Notes under the pieces: model-generated
The model's database searches: none
Seen by the model: only the letters and a program-made list of their open reading frames with translations
Told to the model about the DNA's origin: nothing
Assembly (NCBI RefSeq): GCF_010183535.1
Contig: NC_071329.1
Coordinates: 15,824,879 to 15,888,878, forward strand
DNA: 64,000 nt
Origin: Caenorhabditis remanei
Lineage: Eukaryota; Nematoda; Chromadorea; Rhabditida; Rhabditidae
Direction of reading: 5' to 3'
Shown here: in pieces, positions 21,101-32,702 of the stretch
Numbering within the stretch: position 1 is the stretch's first letter
How the letters are laid out: each line of letters begins with the position of its first letter
Translations under genes and position numbers: made by a program

Positions 21101-23532
21101 ATGAATCGAAAACGAATAGAAAGTCAGTTTTCGCTGATGCAGAAAATGAAAGCGATCTTGAATAGTCTTCTTATCGCTATACTTAGCGTTCTGGCGCATC
21201 CAATACAATGCCATCTCAAAATGGACACCGGTCTATGGGCGGCATGCAATCAGACTGGAACCAGCGCAGGATTCAAACCGAGAAGCTCGTTCGACGTGAG
21301 TTTGAAAAAATCGGAACCAGTCGAATAACACTATTTGATTGATTTCTAGTCAACCGAAGGAGACAAGTGTACTCTGGCATTCAATGTAGCCGTCAGAGAT
21401 GAAGATGATGCTAAAGAATTCTGTGCGCTATATGCGCCATGGAGATTGGTAAAGGCTGAAATCGATTTGAAGGATCGTCCGAGAGTTTTATGTCATGTTG
21501 GTGAGTGGGATTACTGTAGCTTGTAAAAAATATGCTTCCATTCTTGCCGTGACACCCTCCTTTCTTCTCTCCCCTTTCCCCTAATTCTTGCCAATCGTAG
21601 GTTTGGCTTAGTGGTTAACAACCTTGTTTTTGAATCTGCTCCTCCCGAGTTCGAACTTTCTTGCCGTAAACTTTTTTTGTTTTGTTTTTTTTAATTGGGA
21701 AGAGAGAAGCCTAATCAAACCCAAATCTAGAAATTATATTCCAGAAGCCACATTGGCCTGCAAGAATGGATGGATTCAGATGTTTGGCTCTTGTTTCCGA
21801 GTTCCTGACGAACACAAGGTTGCCAAGTTTCCAGAAGCCCAAGAAATGTGTAAAGCGTTTGGTGGAACTATCGCTTCGTTGCGTCATAAATACATCGTTG
21901 GTGTATGGAGAAGTGAGTGCCTGAATGCCCCCACAAGAAGTGGGGGCGACATCTGATGGAAATGGAATATAATGTTTCCAGGATACTTCCGTGGAGTCAG
22001 GCAAATCTGGGTGGATGCCAGTGAGACGTGGCATCAGTACATCCAAAAAACGGGTACTGTAGATGGAGATGCGTTTGCTATCGCATTCACTGGAAAACAC
22101 TACGATTTCTCAGTCCATCCGAATTCTCTGATCAAAATCAATCCGAATATCAAATTACAAGTGTTGTGCGAATACAAGCCAGAAATGACGGCGGCGGAAA
22201 TCAATTATTTGGGTAGAAGATATTCTGAAATCTACTATCCATCTGTGAAAGTACCCAATGGAATTCTTGTTCGATCTGCTTCTTCATACACCACGAGTAC
22301 CAATAATTTGGAGATTTGTAAGGTTAGTTTGGATCTATTATCTCCGCGCAGTCCTTACAACTGCGCTCCACCGAAATCCTCTTGAGAAATGTCTCTTTAT
22401 CTCTGAGTCTCTCAATTTCGCACACAATTTTATTCGGTTCCGGTAGAGCGCGGTTGTAAGAAGCGTGTCGTGCTAATATCTGAACGAGAATATCTATGAT
22501 ATGAATTTCAGAAAGCATTGAGACCATATATGGTTGATGTTGACGAAGTTGGACCATTCGTAGCAGAGGACCATATATTGGCTGAGATTCATACAACGAA
22601 CCTTCCGGTAAGACGTTTTCTAACTATGACTACCATCTTCTATTTTTTTATTTTCAGTTCACTCTTCTCACTCGATCCGGTGCTCGAGCGAGAGTTGAAG
22701 CGAAATTTATGCAAGATAAGTACTGCCACGGTAGTCCGAAAGATATCGCGATGCGATTCGGAGTCGATGTCCCTAATTCGAATGCTGGAAGCTTTGTGCT
22801 CACTAATGTGCCGGGTGAAATAAAATGTGATAATATGAAGAGTGCGGCCATCGTGCATGCTAAAGATGCAGCAAAATTGATGATTATGTCTGATAGTAGA
22901 TCGCTTCCAATATGGTGCAAACTTGGAAAGAAGATCAAATTCAAAGTTGATGTACCGCCAAACTACTCTCTATTCGAAAGAGCAAATGGAGAATTTGTAG
23001 CTCATCGTTTATTCACCGAAGAACTAAGTTTCGATAAAGCATCCGAAAGGTGCAAAGCTGATGGTGGATTCCTTTCGGGAGTCAATGATTTGAATGAAGC
23101 TAATAAACTTGGAGGTAAGTTAAGCAGTCATGATAGTGATAGTGATAGCATAGCTTTTGTTTTACAGCACTCGCCGAACTGGCTGGATTGAATAATGCCC
23201 AGATGTGGCTTGGTGGAAAACGTAGAGAAGCATGTTGGGATGTGGCGACAGATTTCAATTCGGATACGAATCCCTGCTCACGTAATCGTGTGATTCAATG
23301 GCTAGATAATGTTGCTCAAGATTTTTATACGGATTGGTGGAGAAACGGATACGATCATAGGAATCCTAGTTCAAAACCAAATCAAATACAGAAATGTCTC
23401 ACTTATGTTCAAGGAAAGCCTGCTTGGGCCGACGATAACTTGAGTGCATTTTTGGATGATATTGAATGCTACTACCCCAGAGCCTTCTACTGTACAAAGA
23501 AAGTGACAGTTTTGAAAGACGAGCAATCATAA
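21101..23532 (+). CDS. Secreted C-type-lectin-like (CLEC) protein, 590 aa
   Basis: Exons: 21101-21295, 21350-21500, 21745-21912, 21982-22322, 22512-22607, 22658-23114, 23168-23532; all phases close. Near the N-terminus the segment starting MKAILNSLLIAILSVLA is a clear signal peptide (internal ATGs at 21137 and 21146 are alternative starts), so it is secreted. A first lectin-like domain begins with CKNGWIQMFGSCFRV and contains EAQEMCKAFGGTIASL; a second, C-terminal one has KASERCKADGGFLSG, MWLGGKRREACW and FYCTKK. These match the C-type lectin fold skeleton (WIQ..CF, A..C...GG.L..., W.G, C-terminal Cys). Classical EPN/QPD plus WND calcium-sugar motifs are not evident, so carbohydrate binding is uncertain. 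Family knowledge: nematode clec genes are often immune- or gut-expressed. Introns carry a tRNA-like SINE relic and a family H hairpin. AATAAA at about 23562. Confidence 0.88.
21599..21665 (+). repeat. tRNA-derived (SINE-like) relic in clec intron 2
   Basis: Internal RNA polymerase III boxes: A-box TGGCTTAGTGG at 21604-21614 and B-box-like GAGTTCGAAC at 21647-21656, 33 nt apart, as in tRNAs. No complete cloverleaf forms and no functional anticodon arm is clear. An AT-rich tail follows. Confidence 0.5.
22340..22475. repeat. Hairpin MITE-like element, family H (copy 3)
   Basis: TTACAACTGCGCTCCACCGA and inverse TCCGGTAGAGCGCGGTTGTAA arms, filling most of the 189-nt clec intron 22323-22511. Confidence 0.8.
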
Positions 23533-24410
23533 TTTATTCTATTTTATTTTATTGAATTTCAATAAAGAATATAGAGTTTTGAACAATTTTGGAGAAATCT
23601 ACAGGCACGGCGGGTAAAGTCAGTAGCCAGTTGATCCAGAAAAAGTAACTATGGGATATGCGCATCTGAAAATATGACCGAAATTCTCTTCATTTCCTGT
23701 TTTTCGGTGCAAACCACCTACTTTGAGACTGTGTCACGGCCACACTTATTATCTCACAATGTCAAATTTTTATGCACTGTGTAGATCAAAAGTAGGGCTT
23801 CATTTTTGTAGTTGATAACTTTTTAATAACTCTGCCCGCGTTCAAGATATATGTACGCCTTTAAAGAAGAATTCACAGGCACGTCTACAGTAGTCAATCT
23901 TTGAAAGCACATATCTCTAAAGTGGGCGGAGCTATCAAAACATTTACAATTGATGAAATGTGTAAAATTTTATGTAGATCATTTTTGTAGTTGACAACTT
24001 TTTTGTTCGAGCACTCCCTGGAGAGTTATAGTCATTTTAAGAAGACAGCTCAAAAATCGCACTATTTTGAGCTGAAATGTGACGATTTGAGGGAGAAATT
24101 ACTTTGACGATATGAAACTTGCTAGGAAGTGAGAGTACAAAAAAGTTGTCTACTACAAAAATGAAGCTCTAGTCTTGGTCTGTTCGGTTCCATAAAAATG
24201 TATTTTGTGGAACAATTAGTTTTACTATGACACCCTCTTAATATCGGACAATTTCAAATGACAACGGCCAAGGTCCATATCTTTTTGACAGGTACTGTGA
24301 CTCTATTAATTCGGAAACGGACAATTTGGTGTATGATTCCATACAAACTAATTCAGAATAATGTAGGGAATTCAAACTTTCCAAATTTTTTTCCAGTCAC
24401 CCATGAATAT
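23533..24410. repeat. Intergenic with a P2-family palindrome (about 23735-24298)
   Basis: Shows paired AGGGCTTCATTTTTGTAGTT and AAAAATGAAGCTCTAGTC segments with the GAGAGTTATAGTCATTTTAA centre. The left half also carries CCGCGTTCAAGATATA, seen again near 49500 and 50580, so this copy is a mosaic of two related repeats. Confidence 0.6.
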
Positions 24411-24546
24411 TAGCTCGGCACAGTTCTCACAACTGCGCTCCACCGAAATCCTATTGAAAATGACTATTTTCTATGAGTCTCTCAATTTCGCACGCAGTTT
24501 TCTTCAGTTCCGGTAGAGCGCGGTTATAAGGCGCGTGCCGTGCTAA
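24411..24546. repeat. Hairpin MITE-like element, family H (copy 4)
   Basis: CACAACTGCGCTCCACCGAA and inverse TTCCGGTAGAGCGCGGTTAT; termini TAGCTCGGCAC and GTGCCGTGCTA. Lies about 140 bp upstream of the next start codon, so in the putative promoter. Confidence 0.8.
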
Positions 24547-24686
24547 TACACATCGTCTTATTGTTCGGTCATCAAATAGCAGGTACACTCTCCCACAACC
24601 ATAATAACCTCGAGACACATTGTGTGTCTCTTGAGTCACACCTTTCTTCTGTCCAATCGATATTCGTCTTCTTATTCACTCAAAAA

Positions 24687-26332
24687 ATGCATCGATTCAA
24701 TCGACTCCTTTCCTATCAAAGTTCCAAATGTGTGCTTCAATATTTGCCAGCAGCGTTGAGGTAAGTATTATTTTTTTTAAAAATTAATTCTTATTAGCTT
24801 TGCACAGTTCTTACAACTGCACTCTATCAATATGCCCTTGAAAAATGTCTCTTTTTCTCAGAGTCTCTCAATTTCGCACACAATTTTATTCGGTTTCGGT
24901 AGAGCACGGTTATAAAAAGCTTGCCGTGCTAACAGTTCAATTTCAGATTCGAGTTTTCCAATAGATGCCCTGCAATCCGTTCAACAGATAACTCGACGCC
25001 TCTCCGAATTCGAAACTTTCGTATCAGTTTTCTATCATTAAGCGTTGATAATGTTCGATACAAAGTAGGAGTCATCAGACAGTACCATAATGGGAACACG
25101 AAGCAATGTGATAAGGAAAATTCTGGTGGTGGTGCCAAGCATGATATCGATGAATATGGATTGCTAGCAAACACGGAACCATTCGAGCAATGCCCAGATG
25201 AAATTATTTTCTCAAACTGTGAGGTAGTTACTAATCTTCAAGAAATGCACGAATTTAATGAACGAACTGGGAGGAATACATTGGCGGAACTGGCAAATGA
25301 AACAAATCCGGATTTTGAAAAGATCCAAGAAATGGAAGAAGTTCTCACACTTCACCAACTTAAACGAGAGAGATCCGTTCCCCCTTTTTCTCGTTTTATT
25401 CAACTACAAATCTCCGTCCGTCACACAGTCAAACATGTCGAACGTGTCGAGTATAAACAGTCGGTGTACAACGCGATGAAATATTTGGTTTGGAAGTTTT
25501 TAGCCAGAAGACAGACTATCTTGACTCAACACTTTGGATTTAACTGTCAAGATATTGTTTGTCTTCCACGAGAATTGAGGGTGATTACCAAGAACTTACA
25601 CTTCAAAACATGGACCACGAATATATTTCATCAGCTCCAGCCATTCTTGCTTGCAGACAGTTTTCCACTGGATTCATTTAAAACTAATGGTTGGGGAATT
25701 AATTTTAATGACTCTATCATCCAAAACTCCAAATTATTACTTCTTCGTAACACCCTTGCCTTGGATTTGAGAAGTGTCAAACATTCGAACGTCCGCGACT
25801 TGGATAATGCAAGGTCTGAGAATGGCGTTCTGGCATTGCTCCGTCACTGGCTCGAGAATGTGCCCAGTGTTGGCACATCATTCTCTTTAAACACGGTTTC
25901 TGACATTTTAGCTGAAGATCTTTTCAGAGGGATTGAAAGTATTCCAGGTGCAACTATCCGGGAAATTGCGAGTCGAAGGTAATATATACCATAACTTTCC
26001 GGAGAATGTCCGTACAAAAAAGTTTTCAACTACAAAAATGGAGCTCTATTTTTGGTCTGTATGGTTTATATCTAATTTATTTTGTGGAGCATTCAGTAAT
26101 ACCGTAACACCCTTTCAAAGTTGGGCGTTTTCAAGTGAAAAAGGCAGAACTTAATATACTTTTGAATATACTTTCAAACTATCTGATTTCCAGACGCCTC
26201 CACTTCCCACTACAAGCTTTGATCCGACTCAACGACTACTCGGAAGTGAAAGTATATTGCAAGTCTAGAAGTGACAACCGAATGAATCAAACGATTAATA
26301 TGAAGGTGCAGGAGATTAGACGACCAGTTTGA
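24687..26332 (+). CDS. DUF3557-like protein, 414 aa
   Basis: Exons: 24687-24760, 24947-25978, 26194-26332; phases close (74+1032+139 nt), with the first intron inside an Arg codon as in the other family members here. It starts MHRFNRLLSYQSSKCVLQYL, then RFEFSNRCPAIRSTDNSTPLR, then SLSVDNVRYKVGVIRQY; this is the DUF3557 N-terminal pattern. The region after residue 75 is linker-like with a GGGAKHDIDEYGLL segment. Cytoplasmic by lack of signal peptide or membrane helices. Function unknown for the family. Intron 1 is largely one family H hairpin (24794-24932); intron 2 holds half of a P2 palindrome, which leaves splicing intact. Divergent in sequence from the cluster at 54-63 kb. Confidence 0.82.
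24794..24932. repeat. Hairpin MITE-like element, family H (copy 5)
   Basis: Occupies 139 of the 186 nt of intron 24761-24946. Arms TTACAACTGCACTCTATCA and CGGTAGAGCACGGTTATAA. Confidence 0.8.
25985..26163. repeat. Half copy of palindromic family P2
   Basis: Contains AAAATGGAGCTCTATTTTTG and CTTAATATACTTTTGA but only one arm, so it cannot fold on itself. Lies in intron 25979-26193. Confidence 0.7.
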
Positions 26333-26650
26333 GTAGCGATTCTGTAATTTTTCCTGCTGTAAATTGTTTTTCCATTCTCTAATAATTATAAAAACCTAAT
26401 TGCATTCTCTTTTTGCACGCATTTCCAAAAATGTATTCCAATTGTGTACACCGTACTCTTAACCTCGTGGTTCTTGACGTTTACTTGTATTTACACAACC
26501 ATGCCCAAAAAACATGTTTTTCCATGTTCTCTGGATAAGAAAGCATGAGAAAATACACTTAATTCTGTCCGGTCGTTCCCAAACGAAATAATCAAAACAA
26601 GACTTGATTAATCAACTTCCGTAAAATTTCTTCTGGCTAGTTATACAAAC
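26333..26650. other. Intergenic between DUF3557 and srbc genes
   Basis: About 320 bp, no exon or repeat family recognised. It must contain the 3' UTR of the preceding gene and the promoter of the next. Confidence 0.4.
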
Positions 26651-28247
26651 ATGCCTTTCGTTGCTGTCTCCGTATCATTATCCACTATCGTTTGTTCGAT
26701 TTACACTGTAATAATAAATGTATCTGTTCTTTATTGCACATTCATGTGAGAAATAACTTTTTCAATTAGAAAAGCGATTACAAACTAATTTTTAGATCTA
26801 AATCATTGATAGAGTCTTCTAATTTGGTGTTGTTCTATGTCAGGTTTGCTGTGGATGGCTTGGTCGCTGCAATGAGTAAGAGAAATACATAGTTCATTAG
26901 ATGTGTTTTGCTTTTAATACTGTTAGCTAACTAGAGAAGATCATGGAGTCAGTTTGGAGTTATGACACACCTATATCATTTTAAAGCTGAAAAAACGCTG
27001 ATTCCAAATATATATTCTGATTTTGCCCTCGAGCCCTGTTGTTCGAGAAAAACATGGTTAAAGTTTGGGAAAGTAGATAATTATTACCTTTCGTAGACAT
27101 CCAGACATTCGGACACATCGACAGACATATAAACCCAAAATGTGTGTTTTGGCCCAGCTCTAAGCTCAAAAGTTTGTTCAAAAATCATTTTCTGTATCTT
27201 TTTTTAATCCTTATAATTTTCTGAACACAATCCAATTTTAAGGAATGATATAGACTTGGTTTTTCATATAGACTACGTTTTAAGGTACTTGAAGTTTCAG
27301 GCCTGAAGCCTTACGTCTAAAAAGGTAATCATTCCCGAACTTTAACCTCGTTTTTCTCGAATACCTGGGCTTGAGGGCAAAAATTGAATATATATCTGGA
27401 ATCAGCGTGATTTCAGCTTTTTAATGATATACGTTAGCCCCAAACTGACTCCATGACCGTCAACTAAATTCCATTTTTAATCAATTTCAGGTTTCGTTCT
27501 TTCGATGTTCACCTTCAATAAGCTTTTCGATCTTGACAGTTATCTGGTTCACTATCAATTTATAATACTCTGTACTGGCTGGATAAATAACAATATTATG
27601 AGTATTCGTGCAGTTTTAGTCATTGTCATCACTTTCGACCGAACATTTGCAGTATTTCTTCCGATTACTTACCACAAATCTCGACAAAACTTGTCAAATT
27701 CAGTAATTGTGGTTCTAGTTTCATGCTATCCAATTGTGTGTAATATTGTTCTGTGGATTATTTGTGATTACATTTATGAGTTTATACCCGGATGTGTCAC
27801 TTTTGGATGTCTGATGAACCAGTGTTATGTCAGATATGCACTGAGCTTTGAACTAGTGACTCATTCGATTATTGCTTCGATATCTCTTATTCTTGCTATT
27901 AAACTTTTCGTCTGGAATCACTGTACGACAAACTCCAAAAGTAAAGATATTGAAAGAGTTCGTTTTATCATTTTATCTGAATGTTTTACTTGAATTTCAT
28001 TTCAATATTTCAGGCTAATTATATTGCATTGATAGACACTTTCATCATCATTGTATTTGACATTATTCCATCTACATTCATTGCAATGATTCCCCCAGAG
28101 ACATTGAAAGAGTATGGATTACTGTACACTTGTTGCAGAATGTGTGGTTACGCAATCGAGGGATTTCTAGTCCAGAGAGCCTTGAAACGAAGAAAACGAG
28201 TGGTTTCAAATTTAAATAACTCAACGAGTCAGCAAGTCGCCAAATAG
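26651..28247 (+). CDS. Seven-transmembrane chemoreceptor, srbc class, 291 aa
   Basis: Exons: 26651-26745, 26796-26875, 27491-27957, 28014-28247; phases close (95+80+467+234 nt). Hydrophobic helices follow the 7TM plan: VSLSTIVCSIYTVIINV, LVLFYVRFAVDGLVAAM, YQFIILCTGWINN, then the class signature VITFDRTFAVFLPITYHK at the end of helix 3. Later helices include VIVVLVSCYPIVCNIVLW, SIIASISLILAIKLF and ALIDTFIIIVFDIIPS. The RANYIALIDT joint after intron 3 matches the SRANRLALID-type motif of nematode srbc receptors, which I know from memory. Family role: putative G-protein-coupled receptors in chemosensory neurons. Intron 3 uses a weak donor (GTTCGT). Intron 2 (615 nt) is almost filled by a P3 palindrome. 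Length is normal and no frame break was found. Confidence 0.85.
26938..27463. repeat. Palindromic repeat, family P3 (in srbc intron 2)
   Basis: Left end GATCATGGAGTCAGTTTGGA and right end CAAACTGACTCCATGACC in inversion; inner AAAGCTGAAAAAACGCTGAT versus ATCAGCGTGATTTCAGCTTT. Confidence 0.85.
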
Positions 28248-28354
28248 AGAAAACAAACTACTCTGACTGTTTTTATGATAAAGTTGAAGGAATGAAGATT
28301 TTGAACAATGTGTAGTTTGAAAACGAATTTTGTAATTTTCAAATTGAGAACAAA

Positions 28355-28512
28355 CTGACTAGGGAACGTCATGGAGTAAGTTTGGAGTTGTATTCCGTTT
28401 TTGCCCTTGAGCCCTGTTGTTCGAGAAAAACATAATCAAAGTTTGAGTAAATAGAGAATTATTACCTTTTTAGACGTAAGGATTTAGGTCTAGAGCTCCA
28501 AGTACCTTAAAG
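28355..28512. repeat. Half copy of palindromic family P3
   Basis: GGGAACGTCATGGAGTAAGT, TTGTTCGAGAAAAACATAA and ATTACCTTTTTAGACGTAAG. The second arm is missing. A P2 copy starts directly after it. Confidence 0.7.
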
Positions 28513-28518
28513 CGTAGT

Positions 28519-28944
28519 GGTTTTTCCAGTTGAAAACGCCAACTTTGAGAGTGTCGTATGGTAATACTGGTTGTCCCATCAGTGAATTTTTAATGGATCG
28601 TACAAAACAAGGGTAGAGCTTCATTTTTGTAGTTGACAACTTTTTTGCACGGACACTCCCTAGAGAGTTATGGTCATTTTAAAGGGGTAGCTCAAAAATC
28701 GCACTATTTTGCACTGAAATGGGACAATTTGAGGGAGAAATTACTTTGTCGCCATGTAACTAGCTAGGAAGTGTTCGTACAAGAAAGGTGCCAACTACAA
28801 AAGTGGAGCTCTACTTTTGATCTCTTTGATCCATTAAAAATCTACTTGATTGGACAATAAGTATAACCATGACACGCTCTCAAAGTTGGACGATTTCAAC
28901 TGAAAAAGGTAAAACTTAATATACGTTTGAGCGGTACTGTATAT
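28519..28944. repeat. Palindromic repeat, family P2 (full copy)
   Basis: Arms with AGAGCTTCATTTTTGTAGTT and AAAGTGGAGCTCTACTTTTG; right end AAAACTTAATATACGTTTGA then GCGGTACTGTA. Confidence 0.85.
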
Positions 28945-29282
28945 AGAAAACCAAGTCGATACCTTCAAAACTATATCAATAACTTAAAACTGGATTAAGT
29001 GTTCTGAAAGATATTAAAAAATGACGAAAAAAATGATTTTTGAACAAACTTCTGAGCCTAGAGCTGGACCAAAACACAAATTTCGGGATTATATGTCGGT
29101 CGGTGTGTCCGGATGTCTGGATTTCCAAAAGTCCTTATAATTGGTTGTTGTCGGAATGTTACAAAGATTTGAAAATTACAAAAAAAAATTGAAAAAAATA
29201 GCGCCTTTGGCGTGTTTTCAACGAATACGAATGAGATCGGATTACGGTGTTTACCGTCCAAATCTCAAAAAAGTTGTTCTAA
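28945..29282. other. 3' flank of the F-box pair
   Basis: No gene seen. Contains GTCGGTGTGTCCGGATGTCTG, related to the GGACATCCGGACA words in the Argonaute introns. Confidence 0.4.
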
Positions 29283-30626
29283 TTACTCTGGGAATCTGTC
29301 ATTCCAAATGAGAAAATCCAAGAATTCCGAATGATGAACTACAGTAGCCAGTTGTCCATCCTTATTCCTGAAATCCTTCCCATTCTCACAATCGATTGTC
29401 TCCTCTGTATGCGTGTATTTAGATCTGGACAATGAGATGTGGATTGAGTATTGCAGTAGTGGTACCTACTTGTAATATCTTCCTCTCTCTTTTGAATTCC
29501 ATTCCGTATGAGGGATGTCTTTCAAAAGAACATTCCAATTCGGAGCATCTTCGAATCCATCCAGCTTAAGACGTCTCAATTTTCTATTGTTTCCGTTAAT
29601 CCAGTGATGGAGGAAATCATTCAGATCAACTTCCTTGAATTGATGATTCCCCAGATTCGCGATTTCACAATCCAACGCCTTCAAGTCTTCAAGAGGCATC
29701 TTACCAAGGTTTGGTACACGAAGGCGGGAGAAGTGAAGAATCTGAAAAAGGGGTATGAAACCGGTATGAAAATGTTATAGGTTGATCTACACACGGTACT
29801 GCGATATTGCGAGAAGACGGAGCCAAATTCAATATAGGGCTACGAGCCATTGGAATTCACACTTCCAACTTTCTCACCTTTTTGAAGTCGAAATCAGGAC
29901 TCAATTTGCTTAATATAGTGATTCCCCGATTCGGCTGGGTCTTATCCAATACATATTCACAGTCCTCATTCGTCAATGTCTCATTTTTCCCACGAAACTG
30001 CAGATAACCACATTTCTTAAAAATCGGATGACACAGTATCCCTCTCATTTCGTTCAATGCATTGAGTTCTATTCCAAGTGCAATATCAATTCGGTGAAAT
30101 ATCTTGTCAAAATGTGTCAAGACATTAATAACTCCGTATCCGAATTGGTTGGAGTTACAATAAATTACCTTTTCTTCTGTGTCCTTCTCACTGTAATACC
30201 CGATTTAAGCATTGCTATAGATCTAAATGAATTCCTTTCAACTAACCAGACATTTAAGCAAACATTGTTCACTTTCATCTGACCTACTACTGGTCGAGGA
30301 CTCTCAACAAAATGAATAATAAAATTTTCGGTCGAAGGGATCTCTTCATCAAATATGCATATGGCGCAGGGGTTGATATTCTTAACATTAACTGGCTGAA
30401 CCCGAATTCTTGATAGATGCAAACAATTCTGTATTCGTCGAGACACTAGAGATAGTTCGAATCTGAAAGGAATATCGGATCATTGAGAGACACCTATTTC
30501 TCGAAGTTGAATGTCCGATAATTATTGATTCTTCAACTGCTAGACTTACATTTCCATTATTTCCATCGAACAAACAATTTTTGAGAAAACCAGAAGTGGG
30601 AGCGATAACAACTTGATAGAGCTCAT
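29283..30626 (-). CDS. F-box protein with FBA_2-type C-terminal domain, 339 aa (copy A)
   Basis: Exons: 30550-30626, 30247-30462, 29878-30190, 29470-29741, 29283-29424; phases close. The F-box is split by intron 1: LLSLPLLVFSKIVCSMEIME then LSLVSRRIQNC. The C-terminal half carries the F-box-associated pattern LKALDCEIANLGNHQFKEVD, DLNDFLHHWINGNNRKLRRL and ends with VVHHSEFLDFLIWNDRFPE. I recognise this as the Caenorhabditis fbxb (FBA type 2) class. Family role: substrate adaptor of an SCF (SKP1-cullin-F-box) ubiquitin ligase, the F-box binding a SKP1 homologue and the C-terminal part a target. A tandem paralogue lies 850 bp away at 31477-32702. Exons 3, 4 and 5 have identical lengths in both copies; the intron between exons 3 and 4 is longer here (136 vs 60 nt). 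All frames are open. Confidence 0.85.
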
Positions 30627-31476
30627 CGAGGGCAAGAATCAATAAAAAAATATCGCTGGACGATTTGTTCTGACTAAGGCCATCGGGCACTCTATGTCTG
30701 CAAACACTCCATACATCGATTTTCCCGACCCTTAAGATGCTAATTACACTCGTCCAATATTCAAATTTTCTTGCTTCTGAATCTTGTCAGAAATGTAACT
30801 ATTGGAACGATCTTAAATGTGTGAAAATATTGAAACTTTTATTTACGATTTTTAATTCTGAATTATACTTTTTTGCAGAATCTTGATCTCCTGTACTTAA
30901 ACAAGTAAACTCCACGTCATCAGATCCTTTCTATAAAAATCCAAATCTCAACAACAGTACATCGATGAATAATATGCATAACGGGTACACTGAATCGGTA
31001 ATATATATTCTTGAACCGGCTAAAACATATTCTGACACATTTGATAGTGAAACTTTGGATTTTACTGCTTCTCGATGGATTTTTCTAGATTTTTTCGATT
31101 CTCAATAGAATTTTGATCTAGCGGGAAATCCAGGTGAAAAAAATATTGAAAATCGTTGTAAAGTTCAGTGATCCACTCAGGACCCTTTGAATCTTCAATT
31201 AATTCATAAAAGTTGAAATTCTTGGTTTAGTGCGTATTGTGGATATCTTCATTGGAAATTAAACATTTACCTCTTCATCAGAGCATAAAAATGATTTTTT
31301 CACACGTAAGTCAGTAAGCAAGAGAATGTCAAAAATCAATTACACCAGGGTGGAATTGAAACAGTAACTGGGGTTACGGAAAAACAGACTTTTGTTGAAA
31401 ATCGCCAGAAATCGAGAAAAAATAACCAGTGAAAAGTTCAAGCTTCAATGATTCAACCAAAGTAGAGTTGTTCTAA
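30627..31476. other. Intergenic between tandem F-box genes
   Basis: No exon found. It should hold the promoter of copy A and the 3' end of copy B. AT-rich, no recognised repeat family. Confidence 0.4.
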
Positions 31477-32702
31477 TTACTCTGGGAACTGGTCATTCCA
31501 AATGAGAATATCTAGGTATTCCGAATGATGAACTACAGTAGCCAGTTGTCCATCCTTATTCTTGAAATCCTTCCCATTCTCACAATCGATTGTCTCCTCT
31601 GTATGCGTGTATTTAGATCTGGAAAATCAGATGTGGATTGAGTATTTTAGTAGTGGTACCTACTTGTAACATCTTCCTCTCTCTTTTGGATTCCATTCCG
31701 TATGAGGGATGTCTTTCAAAAGAACATTCCAATTCGGAGCATCTTCGAATCCATCCAGCTTAAGACGTCTCAATTTTCTATTGTTTCCGTTAATCCAGTG
31801 ATGGAGGAAATCATTCAGATCAACTTCCTTGAATTGATGATTCCCCAGATTCGCGATTTCACAATCCAACGCCTTCAACTCTTCAAGAGGCATCTTACCA
31901 AGGCTTGGTATGCGAAGGCGGGAGAAGTGAAGAATCTGAAAAAGGCGTATGAAACCGGAATGAGCCATTGGAATTCACACTTCCAACTTTCTCACCTTTT
32001 TGAAGTCGAAATCAGGACTCAATTTGCTTAATATAGTGATTCCCCGATTCGGCTGGGTCTTATCCAATATATATTCACAGTCCTCATTCGACAACACTTC
32101 ATTTTTCCCGCGAAACTGGAGATAACCACATTTTCTAAAGATCGGATGGCACAGTATCCCTCTCATTTCATTCAGTGTTGTCAGGTTAATTCCGAGTGCA
32201 ATTTTCATTCGATAGAATATTTTGTCCAGGTGTATCAACATAGGGACAACACGGGATTCGAACTGATTGGAATTACACTGAATAATTTGTTGAGTTGCAT
32301 TCTTCTCACTGTAATAAACAAGTTTCAGTTGTTCTCGAGAAGAAATTATTCGCAACTAACCAAACATCAATGAGCATATTGTTCACCTTCATCTGACCTA
32401 CTACTGGTTGAGGTTTTTTAAGAAATTCAATAAGGAACTTTCTTTCTGTACGACTACTATTGAAGATAGTTATTTTATCGGCACTCCCATTTACAACATT
32501 AAATGGTTCAACCGATATTCTGGCTACATTCATGAAATTCAGCATACGACGAGACACTTGAGACAATTCTAATCTGAAAGCAAATATACTCAATTTCTGG
32601 AATTCCTATTGATCTTTTCTTGAAAAAAACGCACATCTCCATAATTCCCATCGAACGAACAATTTCTCTGAATATCAATAACGGGAATGATAGCAACTTC
32701 AT
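31477..32702 (-). CDS. F-box protein with FBA_2-type C-terminal domain, 335 aa (copy B)
   Basis: Exons: 32635-32702, 32361-32573, 31996-32308, 31664-31935, 31477-31618; phases close (68+213+313+272+142 nt). F-box LLSFPLLIFREIVRSMGIME continues across intron 1 into LSQVSRRMLNF. The FBA-like part again has LKALDCEIANLGNHQFKEVD and DLNDFLHHWINGNNRKLRRL. The last two coding exons are nearly identical to copy A while exons 1-2 differ much more, pointing to recent gene conversion or to diversifying pressure at the 5' half. Start chosen at the ATG just before the F-box; an upstream in-frame ATG (32801) would add 33 residues of unlikely sequence. Expected to act as an SCF ubiquitin-ligase adaptor. 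Confidence 0.85.
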
